Assembly: GCA_032718475.1 (NCBI GenBank)
Contig: JAUCBJ010008193.1
Span: 1-55,724 of the forward strand
Length of the DNA stretch: 55,724 bases
Source of the DNA: Nemertoderma westbladi
Lineage: Eukaryota > Xenacoelomorpha > Nemertodermatida > Nemertodermatidae
Direction of reading: 5' to 3'
Under the pieces are notes generated by a model. The model searched no databases, was not told the DNA's origin, and saw nothing but the letters and a program-made list of their open reading frames with translations. The position numbers and the translations under genes were made by a program. Shown here in pieces: positions 41,601-52,236 of the stretch. The stretch's first letter is position 1, and each line of letters opens with the position of its first letter.

Positions 41601-44600
41601 TCGGCATCCAGCTTCTAATTACAGGTGAGTTTGTCGGCGTCTAGCTTCTAATTACAGGTGAGTTTGTCGGAATCCAGCTTCTAATTAGAGGTGAGTTTGT
41701 CGGAATCCAGCTTCTAATTACAGGTGAGTTTGTTGGCATCCTGCTTCTAATTACAGGTGAGTTTGTCGGCATCCAGCTTCTAATTAGAGGTGAGTTTGTC
41801 GCCATCCAGCTTCTAATTAGAGGTGAGTTTGTCGGCATCCAGCTTCTAATTACAGGTGAGTTTGTCGGCATCCAGCTTCTAATTAGAGGTGAGTTTGTCG
41901 GCATCCAGCTTCTAATTACAGGTGAGTTTGTCGGCATCTAGCTTATAATTACAGGTGAGTTTGTCGGCATCCAGCTTCTAATTACAGGTGAGTTTTTCGG
42001 CATCTAGCTTCTAATTACAGGTGAGTTTGTCGGAATCCAGCTTCTAATTACAGGTGAGTTTGTCGGCATCCAGCTTCTAATTACAGGTGAGTTTGTCGGC
42101 ATCCAGCTTCTAATTACAGGTGAGTTTGTCGGAATCCAGCTTCTAATTAGAGGTGAGTTTGTCGGCATCCAGCTTGTAATTACAGGTGAGTTTGTCGGAA
42201 TCCAGCTTCTAATTACAGGTGAGTTTGTCGGCGTCCAGCTTCTAATTACAGGTGAGTTTGTCGGAATCCAGCTTCTAATTAGAGGTGAGTTTGTCGGAAT
42301 CCAGCTTGTAATTACAGGTGAGTTTGTCGGAATCCAGCTTCTAATTACAGGTGAGTTTATCGGCATCCAGCTTCTAATTACAGGTGAGTTTGTCGGAATC
42401 CAGCTTCTAATTACAGGTGAGTTTATCGGCATCCAGCTTATAATTACAGGTGAGTTTGTCGGCATCTAGCTTCTAATTACAGGTGAGTTTGTCGGAATCC
42501 AGCTTCTAATTACAGGTGAGTTTATCGGCATCCAGCTTCTAATTACAGGTGAGTTTGTCGGCATCCAGCTTCTAATTACAGGTGAGTTTGTCGGAATCCA
42601 GCTTCTAATTACAGGTGAGTTTGTTGGCATCCAGCTTCTAATTACAGGTGAGTTTGTCGGCATCCAGCTTCTAATTACAGGTGAGTTTGTCGGCATCCAG
42701 CTTCTAATTACAGGTGAGTTTGTCGGCGTCCAGCTTCTAATTACAGGTGAGTTTGTCGGCGTCCAGCTTCTAATTACAGGTGAGTTTGTCGGCATCTAGC
42801 TTCTAATTACAGGTGAGTTTGTCGGAATCCAGCTTCTAATTACAGGTGAGTTTATCGGCATCCAGCTTCTAATTACAGGTGAGTTTGTCGGCATCCAGCT
42901 TCTAATTACAGGTGAGTTTGTCGGAATCCAGCTTCTAATTACAGGTGAGTTTGTTGGCATCCAGCTTCTAATTACAGGTGAGTTTGTCGGCATCCAGCTT
43001 CTAATTACAGGTGAGTTTGTCGGCATCCAGCTTCTAATTACAGGTGAGTTTGTCGGCATCCAGCTTCTAATTACAGGTGAGTTTGTCGGAATCCAGCTTC
43101 TAATTAGAGGTGAGTTTGTCGGCATCCAGCTTGTAATTACAGGTGAGTTTGTCGGAATCCAGCTTCTAATTACAGGTGAGTTTGTCGGCGTCCAGCTTCT
43201 AATTACAGGTGAGTTTGTCGGAATCCAGCTTCTAATTAGAGGTGAGTTTGTCGGAATCCAGCTTGTAATTACAGGTGAGTTTGTCGGAATCCAGCTTCTA
43301 ATTACAGGTGAGTTTGTTGGCATCCTGCTTCTAATTACAGGTGAGTTTGTCGGCATCCAGCTTCTAATTAGAGGTGAGTTTGTCGCCATCCAGCTTCTAA
43401 TTAGAGGTGAGTTTGTCGGCATCCAGCTTCTAATTACAGGTGAGTTTGTCGGCATCCAGCTTCTAATTAGAGGTGAGTTTGTCGGCATCCAGCTTCTAAT
43501 TACAGGTGAGTTTGTCGGCATCTAGCTTCTAATTACAGGTGAGTTTGTCGGCATCCAGCTTCTAATTACAGGTGAGTTTGTCGGCATCTAGCTTCTAATT
43601 ACAGGTGAGTTTGTCGGAATCCAGCTTCTAATTACAGGTGAGTTTGTCGGCATCCAGCTTCTAATTACAGGTGAGTTTGTCGGCATCCAGCTTCTAATTA
43701 CAGGTGAGTTTGTCGGAATCCAGCTTCTAATTAGAGGTGAGTTTGTCGGCATCCAGCTTGTAATTACAGGTGAGTTTGTCGGAATCCAGCTTCTAATTAC
43801 AGGTGAGTTTGTCGGCGTCCAGCTTCTAATTACAGGTGAGTTTGTCGGAATCCAGCTTCTAATTAGAGGTGAGTTTGTCGGAATCCAGCTTGTAATTACA
43901 GGTGAGTTTGTCGGAATCCAGCTTCTAATTACAGGTGAGTTTATCGGCATCCAGCTTCTAATTACAGGTGAGTTTGTCGGCATCCAGCTTCTAATTACAG
44001 GTGAGTTTGTCGGAATCCAGCTTCTAATTACAGGTGAGTTTGTTGGCATCCAGCTTCTAATTACAGGTGAGTTTGTCGGCATCCAGCTTCTAATTACAGG
44101 TGAGTTTGTCGGCATCCAGCTTCTAATTACAGGTGAGTTTGTCGGCGTCCAGCTTCTAATTACAGGTGAGTTTGTCGGCGTCCAGCTTCTAATTACAGGT
44201 GAGTTTGTCGGCATCTAGCTTCTAATTACAGGTGAGTTTGTCGGAATCCAGCTTCTAATTACAGGTGAGTTTATCGGCATCCAGCTTCTAATTACAGGTG
44301 AGTTTGTCGGCATCCAGCTTCTAATTACAGGTGAGTTTGTCGGAATCCAGCTTCTAATTACAGGTGAGTTTGTTGGCATCCAGCTTCTAATTACAGGTGA
44401 GTTTGTCGGCATCCAGCTTCTAATTACAGGTGAGTTTGTCGGCATCCAGCTTCTAATTACAGGTGAGTTTGTCGGCATCCAGCTTCTAATTACAGGTGAG
44501 TTTGTCGGAATCCAGCTTCTAATTAGAGGTGAGTTTGTCGGCATCCAGCTTGTAATTACAGGTGAGTTTGTCGGAATCCAGCTTCTAATTACAGGTGAGT

Positions 44601-45265
44601 TTGTCGGCGTCCAGCTTCTAATTACAGGTGAGTTTGTCGGAATCCAGCTTCTAATTAGAGGTGAGTTTGTCGGAATCCAGCTTGTAATTACAGGTGAGTT
44701 TGTCGGAATCCAGCTTCTAATTACAGGTGAGTTTGTCGGCATCCAGCTTCGAATTACAGGTGAGTTTGTAGGCATCCAGCTTCTAATTAGAGGTGAGTTT
44801 GTCGGAATCCAGCTTCTAATTAGAGGTGAGTTTGTCGGCATCCAGCTTGTAATTACAGGTGAGTTTGTCGGAATCCAGCTTCTAATTACAGGTGAGTTTG
44901 TCGGCATCCAGCTTCTAATTACAGGTGAGTTTGTCGGCGTCCAGCTTCTAATTACAGGTGAGTTTGTCGGAATCCAGCTTCTAATTAGAGGTGAGTTTGT
45001 CGGCATCCAGCTTGTAATTACAGGTGAGTTTGTCGGAATCCAGCTTCTAATTACAGGTGAGTTTGTCGGCATCCAGCTTCTAATTACAGGTGAGTTTGTC
45101 GGCATCCAGCTTCCAATTACAGGTGAGTTTGTCGGCATCCAGCTTCTAATTACAGGTGAGTTTGTCGGCATCCAGCTTCTAATTACAGGTGAGTTTGTCG
45201 GCATCCAGCTTCTAATTACAGGTGAGTTTGTCGGCATCCAGCTTCTAATTACAGGTGAGTTTGTC
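35632..45265 (+). repeat. 33-bp array of exon-end plus splice donor, ~292 copies
   Basis: Begins inside the GALNT exon: the last 20 exon bases (ATCCAGCTTCTAATTACAG-type) plus the first 14 intron bases (GTGAGTTTGTCGGC) form the unit, repeated head to tail for 9.6 kb. Most units keep CAG|GTGAGT; variants include GAG|GTGAG, TTGTGAG, and GGAATCC or GGCGTCC before the core. In the exon frame every unit reads AGG TGA, a stop. As 33 bp is 11 codons, other frames stay open on both strands. The array contains a large internal duplication (about 37.4-39.7 kb and 40.5-42.8 kb). Confidence 0.97.
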
Positions 45266-45525
45266 AACGGTGTCATTTGTTATTAATAACAGGACCGAGT
45301 ATGATTTTTTAACTTTTGAATTCTCGTATATAAAACATATATACAATCCACCACCAGACTAACAACTGTGCTATATGATTCTTGTAAATTAATCAAAATA
45401 TTACTATTATGAGGGGAAGGGGGGGGGGGGGGGGGGACTATATACTCTTACTTCTATATAACTCAGCTAAGGAAAATCAGGTCCCCTAATGATTGCCTAA
45501 TTCAATACAATGTTATTTATTTTAG
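45266..45525 (+). other. 3' end of the intron, with an 18-G run
   Basis: Unique sequence after the array. It contains a run of 18 G (45419-45436) and ends with TTATTTATTTTAG directly before the next exon; AT-rich with candidate branch-point sequences such as CCTAATTC. This is the only non-repetitive part of the 9.9-kb intron. Confidence 0.8.
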
Positions 45526-45643
45526 GACACCAACCACACCTGGTGGCCTTTATGTGGCTGATCGAGATTGGTTCTACGAATATGGTGGTTATGATGATGG
45601 AATGGATATCTGGGGTGGCGAGGCATTGGATCAGTCATTTCGA
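45526..45643 (+). CDS. GALNT exon (GGL...D.WGGE motif)
   Basis: A 118-nt exon between TTTTAG and GTAATT. It encodes [20 protein letters not shown] and [19 protein letters not shown], the Gal/GalNAc-transferase motif of the catalytic domain, ending at the SFR boundary. Typical family members read WGGENLE.SFR; here the Asn and following residues are changed ([11 protein letters not shown]), which may indicate a divergent paralogue with altered activity. The next expected segment (VWQCGG-like) and the ricin-type lectin domain are not seen, so the next intron exceeds 10 kb or the gene is broken. Confidence 0.87.
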
Positions 45644-45651
45644 GTAATTTA

Positions 45652-46045
45652 TTATTGATATTAAGTAACAATGGTTCACTGTGATATAAAGTAATAATGG
45701 TCCACTGTGATATAAAGTAATAATGATCCACTGTGATATAAAGTAATAATGGTCCACTGTGATATAAAGTAATAATGGTCCACTGTGATATAAAGTAATA
45801 ATGATCCACTGTGATATAAAGTAATAATGGTCCACCGTAATATAAAGTAATAATGATCCACTGTGATATAAAGTAATAATGGTCCACTGTGACATAAAGT
45901 AATAATGGTCCACTGTGATATAAAGTAATAATGGTCCACTGTGATATAAAGTAATAATGATCCACTGTGATATAAAGTAATAATGGTCCACTGTGATATA
46001 AAGTAATAATGCTCTAATGAGATATAAAGTTATAAATACATACAA
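45652..46045 (+). repeat. 26-bp minisatellite after the second exon
   Basis: About 14-15 units of GGTCCACTGTGATATAAAG plus TAATAAT, some with GATCC in place of GGTCC, starting about 8 nt after the splice donor of the second exon. The first unit is degenerate (ATTGATATTAAGTAACAATG). Confidence 0.95.
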
Positions 46046-46071
46046 AATATACATTCATCCGCACATTCTCA

Positions 46072-46207
46072 GGTGGCTGAACTGAACACAATGTTTCAGT
46101 GTATTTCTGAAGACGTTTCGAGATTGACCAGTGGCTGGACACAATGTTTCAGTGTATTTCAGAAGACGTTTCGAGATTGACCTGTGGCTGGACACAATGT
46201 TTCCTCT
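46072..46207 (+). repeat. 53-bp tandem repeat, about 2.5 copies
   Basis: GTGGCTGGACACAATGTTTC, then AGTGTATTTCAGAAGACG and TTTCGAGATTGACC, present twice, plus a third partial start. No function apparent. Confidence 0.9.
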
Positions 46208-46269
46208 CACTAGTCGGCTGACATTGAAAAAGATCATACAAAAGGGTGATGAGTTATAAGATCACAATA

Positions 46270-46625
46270 GTGGTCGATTAAAGCGCCCGTCATGATAGTA
46301 GCCGGTCATTTAAATCGCCCGTCCATATGATAGTAGCCGGTCATTTAAATCGCCCGTCCATATGATAGTAGCCGGTCATTTAAATCGCCCGTCCATATGA
46401 TAGTAGCCGATCATTTAAATCACCCGTCCATATGATAGTAGCCGGTCATTTAAATCGCCCGTCCAATAAGCGTTCATATGATAGTAGCCGGTCACTTAAA
46501 TCGCCCGTCCATATGATAGTAGCTGGTCATTTTAATCGCCCGTCCATATGATAGAGGCCGGTCATTTAAATCGCCCGTCCATATGATAGTAGCCGGTCAT
46601 TTAAATCGCCCGTCCATATGATAGT
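46270..46625 (+). repeat. 35-bp minisatellite, about 10 copies
   Basis: Units of TAAATCGCCCGTCCATATGA and TAGTAGCCGGTCATT. One unit near 46465 carries a short insertion (AATAAGCGT). The array stops at the start of the decayed BEL element at 46626. Confidence 0.94.
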
Positions 46626-47040
46626 TGTGATGGGATCCGAGTTGGCAAAAGATCCCGACTGGTGTGTGTGTGTTTCGAGCCGTATGGAGAATATGTGTCG
46701 CCGCGTCTGCTAGGCTACTGAAAGGCTGTCAATGAAGCTGAAAGGCCGAAGGCCGGTGGAATAACTGAGTTTATAGTTATAGTTGTTCGTAATATCAACA
46801 TGTACAAGCACAATCCTCCTCTCGCACCTCCTCACCATATTCCTCTCATACTCAACCCCATTTTACTCTCACTCTCTACAATCCTGTCTGGTCTCACATG
46901 TGTACTTCATGTGAGTTCCGTCATTGTCTCATCCTCCTGTTTTAGTCAATTATTCCCCAGTCCCAGTAGCAAATTGGAAAAGGTTATTTCTGACTATAGT
47001 ACATACATCATATTCTTTCTAAGTCTTTGTATTGCACTTT
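46626..47040 (-). repeat. Possible LTR end of the minus-strand BEL element
   Basis: On the plus strand 46626 begins TGTGATGGGATCC and continues to GATCCCGACTGG, resembling the reverse complement of the plus-element LTR end (TGTGACAGGATCC...GATCCCGA). The likeness lasts only about 35 bp and the other LTR boundary was not located. A (TA)n run lies at about 47050-47070. Confidence 0.35.
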
Positions 47041-47079
47041 AGATTGATTACGTATATATATATATATATAGCCATTATC

Positions 47080-49446
47080 ATCTCGCGGTATCGTTTTGCT
47101 GGTGGTCCCACTAAGTGTCCCTCCTGCTTTCCTTTGGTAGCGTCCCACATGATGATCTTCATGGTACGTGGTATACCTAAACTCCATCCTATTCTCCGGC
47201 GACCACCTGTCGAGGTACCTTTGGGTGTTAATAACCCCTCCATGTGATGCCGCTGTCGCTACCTCCTGGTAGGTGAATGGCAGTCTCCTGGTGGGCCTGT
47301 TGGTTAATGTTAAAGAACCCCCACTGAAACTCCTGGGCCTTCATCCTCTGTCGGGTCATGACACTGACGTTGGCCCAGTCCCCGTAGATACGGAACTTCC
47401 CCTCATCATCCACCCAGACACTCTGGTGCTCAAAATGCCCCCTAAATCTGCACTTACTACATCTATAGTGCAGCTTCGGGCATGCGCCCATCCCGTGGGT
47501 AGAGTCGTGGCAGTATAGACCTGTCGCCCCCTTCTCATATCGATACAGACAGTTCTTCTGCTTGTTGGGTTAACTGCCCACAATAGTCGCACCCATCTAT
47601 CACAGTCTGCCACCCAAACTCGTCCTTGGCTCCACACAGCCACCTGGGTCTGTGGAGCCAATGATACGTGAACATCTCTACATTATTGTCCCTACCCATG
47701 TCGATGTCCTCTTCCTCCCTTGGCATCGTCTCCCCAAACACCACCTGTGGTGCCGTCCCCGGTTGCTCATCTAGCCGAATTGTATCCACCGGGAAATTCA
47801 TCACCAGCTCTCCCTGTTCCCAGGCTCGCTTGCCGGGGGGCTCCCAGAAGGCTCTCACCCCACTGGCCGTCACCGCTCTCCCGTCCACCCATTCCGTGTC
47901 TACCCAGCCGATCCTCTCTATCGGCGGCATCTCCCCAAACTCGTCTCCCTCCACCTCTTCTACCACAAGCTGTTCCAAACCTTGGATCGCAGTTGATTTA
48001 CAATGTCGCTTCCCAGCCTGGTACTCGCCCTTAACTTTCCACCCTTCCGCCACTCTCGGTCTCTTCCTTCCAAAGTCACCCTTGGACCCCCCGGGTATCA
48101 GCATCCCCTGCAGTCCAGATATCGACTGTATCGGCGTTTCCTCCATCCACTCTATCTCATCTTCCAGCCGAATCTCGCCTGAGGCCTCCGAGCCCCATCT
48201 CAACTCATCCCACTCCTGGGCCTCGAAATCGTAATCCCCTCCTCTTTCTGCTGCCTCTCTGCCTGCTGCCTCCCTCCTCTCTTTCCTAGCGGCCTCTTCC
48301 TGCTTCCTTTCATCCTCCCTATCCGCCTCATATTTCTTCCATCATCGGTACGGTGTGTCTACTTCTCTGTCCACCATATGTCGGGTATTATAATACACCA
48401 ACTCGCCCTTCTACCCTGGGTGGTCTACAAGAACCTCTAAAGCAGTCTTAAAGGCTCTCCTGTGGTTCAGAGCTCCTCCCACCAGTAGAAATGCCCTCGG
48501 CTCCCTACCGATGACCACCACTATGAACAGGTTCACCAACCCTATCATTATTCAGTCCTCCTGTAAGATATACCTCTTCTGGTATGTCTTAATCGCCCCC
48601 TTTCGGAAGTGATATAACTCGTCTCTTCCTGGTCTCACCCCCCACTTGAGTGAACTTGTCAGTTCCGCCCCATACTCTTCTCGGAACTTGTTCCATTCCA
48701 TCGGCTTGTGGCACACGAGTCCCATCAACTGACCCATCGCCACAGCTCCATATTGTCCCGTGTTATCCACCAGTCCTAATCCATCCGGTTTCGTCATAGC
48801 CATATAGACTACCTGTGTATCCAGAAGATTCGGGGTGTTCAATAATCCTCTCCGCGTCGTCGCGTATCACCAATCCAATCTTGATCGTAGTCTTCGATCT
48901 CACCAGCATCTGCACCGCATCCGGTAGATGATTCAACTTCGGCTCGCTTTTCTTGAACTAGGTCCCTAGGTCGAACAGAAAAATATCTCCGTTCGGCGCC
49001 GCTAGATGCAGCAATATAGTTCTACCCGACCCCTTCATCGTCTCATCGTCATCCTCTACGCACGGTGCCATTGTCATCATCAAGGTCATCATCGTCATCA
49101 TATATCCGCCCCTCTCCATGGAATTGACAACCTTCCTCCACCCTTTCTTAGGTGGTTCCCTTGTGTACTTTCCCAAAGGTACCTTTGTCCTCCTTCACAA
49201 TGTAACGAAGATGTTCATCGATCGCGTTATCCAAAGACGGCGTCCCATAGGTCCAAACTAATCGTCATTCATGCATCTCCCTAAACTGAGCGTGTGTGGT
49301 TTCTGACTCTTAGGAAGTCGTTTGTAATACTTGTTCTGCTGTAATACTTGTAATGTCTTGTTCTCTGGATGTCTTAATGTGAAATCGACTAATAGCTCTT
49401 TCTCACTTTTCTCCGACTTCCTTCTCTTGACTAGCTTCTCTGCCAT
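47080..49446 (-). pseudogene. BEL accessory gene, longer form, broken
   Basis: The minus strand starts at ATG 49446 with a basic N-terminus (MAEKLVKRRKSEKSEKELL). Frames broken by stops then give YGTPSLDNAIDEHLRYIVKE, an exonuclease-like section (48560-49080), a charged linker, then PPIERIGWVDTEWVDGRAVT, RLDEQPGTAPQVVFGETMP, Cys/His clusters (GCDYCG; GLYCHDSTHGMGACPKLH; RCSKCRFRGHFEHQ) at about 47420-47610, and MKIIMWDATKGKQEGH with GPPAKRYR. The middle and end match the accessory ORF of the plus element. The Cys/His spacing suggests one or two zinc-binding modules. It may act on element RNA or DNA; this is inference. At least four frame breaks make it non-functional here. Confidence 0.6.
48560..49080 (-). 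pseudogene. DnaQ/RNase D-like 3'-5' exonuclease section (putative)
   Basis: Across a stop and a frame change the minus strand encodes GRTILLHLAAPNGDIFLFDL, then TTIKIGLVIRDDAERI, LLDTQVVYMAMTKPDG and SLKWGVRPGRDELYHF. The order and spacing recall the 3'-5' exonuclease fold of the EXD/WRN/RNase D type (GR..L.Q.AT..G.VYLFD; KVG..I..D; DTQ; W..RPL). The first catalytic pair (DxE) is not clear: the expected place reads CVEDDDETMKG. Similarity is by eye only. No counterpart was seen in the plus-strand element. Confidence 0.45.
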
Positions 49447-50504
49447 CCTGATTTCTCTTTCTCTTCAAATTGGTGGTGCCTTTCAAAGGCTCAGTCAGGC
49501 AAGAGATAACTAATTTCAGTTCTAATTAGCGTCGGATCAGTGATGGCCTACCTACTGTTCACCTTTATCTACTTTTTGTACAATTATTTCCCCTTATGTG
49601 CCAATTTTCCCTAATTTTGTAATTTTTATAAATTCTTTCTTTAAATTATGTTTCTAGAAATTCCTAGCTCTTTACGATTACCTCGAGCTCATTACCTCTA
49701 CGATTTTCATCTTGCTATAATCATCTACTTCCATCCCTATTACTCATCTACTGTTCAATTACTATGTAAGTAATTCACCACTACTTGTTTACAGAAAAGA
49801 CTAGCTACAACTTTCCTATTGTTATACTAGCTTCCTACCAGACAGCTTTCTGGGTCTGTAACAATACTCTAAGTCTGCACTCTGGGCTATGCGCTATAGT
49901 AGTCTAGTTTGTGCGGCCTACACTGTCTATTCTACCATGCCTACATATCCCCCTCAACTCCTCACGTGGCGCCCTCAGTGCCCACTATAGTACTTATTAT
50001 ATACTACTAGCAGGCAATACCCGAGGCATGTTACCCAGTATTTCCTGCTACCGGTATAGGCCTACTGGCGTACTGGTACCGGTATAGGCCTACTGACGTA
50101 CCAGTACTTAGTACCGGTACCGAACGTGAATTAAACTTTACGAAAAGTGGCCTATAACGACCGCTGGTTAAAGTTATACACACATGCCAAGTTCCAGCGC
50201 AATCCCTCTGCCCGTTTTGGAGGAGTTCGAACACAGAGAGAGAGAGAGAGAATTTGATTTTTATAGGTATAGATTATTGGTTGCCTCCCGCATTAGTACT
50301 TATTACGTATGTTAGCACATTGTGCTCATCAGACGTACGTAACATGTACTCATCTAATCCTAAACGTGGTACTATGTACCTTTCTAATCCTACTACAGTA
50401 CATATTATGTACTATTATTGGCCCCATTGGTCATCAGCTGTTTTGAGCTTCCAACTAGACGTTTTACGCAACCCAATGTATGCAGTATGTATGGAGTCCT
50501 CCTT
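49447..50504. other. Non-coding spacer within the decayed BEL element
   Basis: No homology to the plus element. It contains two near-copies of TACCGGTATAGGCCTACTG (about 50049-50110), a GGTACC-rich patch and an (AG)n run at about 50236-50250. Probably element 3' spacer sequence or a later insertion. No gene seen. Confidence 0.4.
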
Positions 50505-51090
50505 TCCCATCTGATCAGGTGCCTCCTCATTGCTGCCTTGACATCTTCTCCCTCCAAGATGTCGAAGTCCCATTATCGGAGTAAAGCACTTTGACTGTTC
50601 CCCCTCAGCGGGTCACGAATCTTTCCAGTGCATTGATAAATGCCAACACCGTACCATCCTGTGCCAGTTCTATCCCCACAGCCCTCCTGTTGTTACATAC
50701 GAAGATTATACCATATAGCTTCTCAGTGTGCCGTATCACCTTGATCTTTATTGGCCCGAACATGTCCACACCGCAATGTGTGAATGGTGGGTCATGATGC
50801 CTCACCGTATTAGTTGGCAGTGGCGCCACCTCTCGCACAGCCCTCTCCTTCTTCATCCGCCGGCATGTTTGGCCCTGCCCCACTACCACCTTCACCATCT
50901 TTCTAAGCTGAGCTACCCAGTATTTCCTCCTAATCGCGTTTAAGGTTGTGTTTGTACCGCCGTGAACTATAGTCTTATGGGCGTCCCATATGATCTGGTG
51001 AACTATTGGTGATTTGTTAGGGATTATTATTGGTTTTGGTGGAACTAAGGCACTGCTGTTATTAGCCACCCTGGTGTTCATGACCAGGAT
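50505..51090 (-). pseudogene. Integrase fragment of the decayed BEL element
   Basis: Reads SPIVHQIIWDAHKTIVHGGT, TLNAIRRKYWVAQLRKM and THCGVDMFGPIKIKV (first Asp), then LYSDNGT (second Asp) after a frame change. The first Cys of the C-x2-C pair is replaced by Gly (VGQGQTCRR). Some 45 bp after the second Asp appear deleted, and the catalytic Glu region and C-terminal domain are missing. Confidence 0.85.
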
Positions 51091-51201
51091 TCCATCCTCA
51101 TCCAGTTGCGGTGACAGCGCATGGATCTTGCTGTCCTGTCAAAGACATTGTTCATTCCTGACATGGTTAACTATGTCTCCGAATGCCTTCCCTTGTTCGT
51201 A

Positions 51202-52012
51202 TTATATCACGGCTTTGGCCACTCCTTCCAGATCAATGGTGGGTTTGGACTTTCCACCCATACCAGCTCCCCTAAGGAATTCTCCGTAAGCTCGCAGATA
51301 TGCCACTGGCTTCTTCATCTTATACCAGCTAGAGCTGTAACCGAGTAGCCCATCTGTTGGATTATCACTCGACTCTATCATCTTAGATCGTGGTGGCGCC
51401 TCCTTAATCTCCCTCACCAACTGGCTGAATATCTCCTCCCCCTCCAATTCATTTCCCTCATATTCGACTACTACTTCCTCTCCCTTTGGATCTACTTTCC
51501 TCATCAGAGGCCATTTCGACCTGTCATTGAGGTAGTGTGGACCATGCTGTCACAACTCTTGCTTTCTCGAGAAAGTGTGGCATTGTACGCTTCTCAATAG
51601 CAAGTCCACCGGATTGTCGTCAGTCAGGCAGTAGTGCCACTTGTCCAATTGTCGCTCTAATCTCATCCACCCAGTTCGCTACAAATATGGGATATCGCGT
51701 CTTCTCATTATGCAACCATCCTAACACCACCATGGAATCCGTCCAGTAGTGTGTTTCCACTATACTTGGCATTGTGTCCACCAAATGTGCTGTCGCTCTC
51801 ACTCCCAACCTCGCAGCCATTAGTTCGAGTTTCGGTACTGATGCTGAATCTGGTGGCATCGACCTCGCTTTGCTAAACGCTAGTTTGGGCTTATGAGTCC
51901 CCTTGCGCTGTACCAAATATAGCGCTGCACCGTATGCTTCCAGAGATGCATCGGAGAACATATGTAGTTCCAATTCACTCATGTCTCCATCTGGGAAGTA
52001 TACACGTGGCAT
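51202..52012 (-). pseudogene. RNase H and linker of the decayed BEL element
   Basis: ELHMFSDASLEAYGAALYL, PKLELMAARLGVRATAHL and THYWTDSMVVLGWLHNE keep the Asp/Glu positions of RNase H. After a frame change come LERQLDK-type sequence and, at 51202-51504, SSDNPTDGLLGYSSSWYKM and PVAYLRAYGEFL, the same junction where the plus element changes frame. Confidence 0.85.
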
Positions 52013-52236
52013 ACTATAAGTTCACATATCTTCTAAGCTCCCTGTCCATTTCTCCCCTGTTTACTTATTTCTATCGGAACCTCCGCGTCCCAGTCATCCT
52101 TGATCTTGTAAACCTTCTTAAGTATTTGTTTCCCCTTGACTAATAAAGGGGATGCTAATCCTAGTGGATCGTAAATACTCGCTAAGTACGACACATAGCC
52201 CCTCTTTGTATGGATCTCGGCACCCTCCTGACTTAG

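Noticed and set aside
35602-45276. Long minus- and plus-strand ORFs of 11-residue repeats as protein-coding genes
   Set aside because: They are generated by a 33-bp intronic repeat with no stop in those frames; no start context, no homology, and the unit is explained as a copied splice donor.
46800-47042. 80-codon plus-strand ORF as a host gene
   Set aside because: Low-complexity hydrophobic sequence within the decayed element's probable LTR region, without homology.
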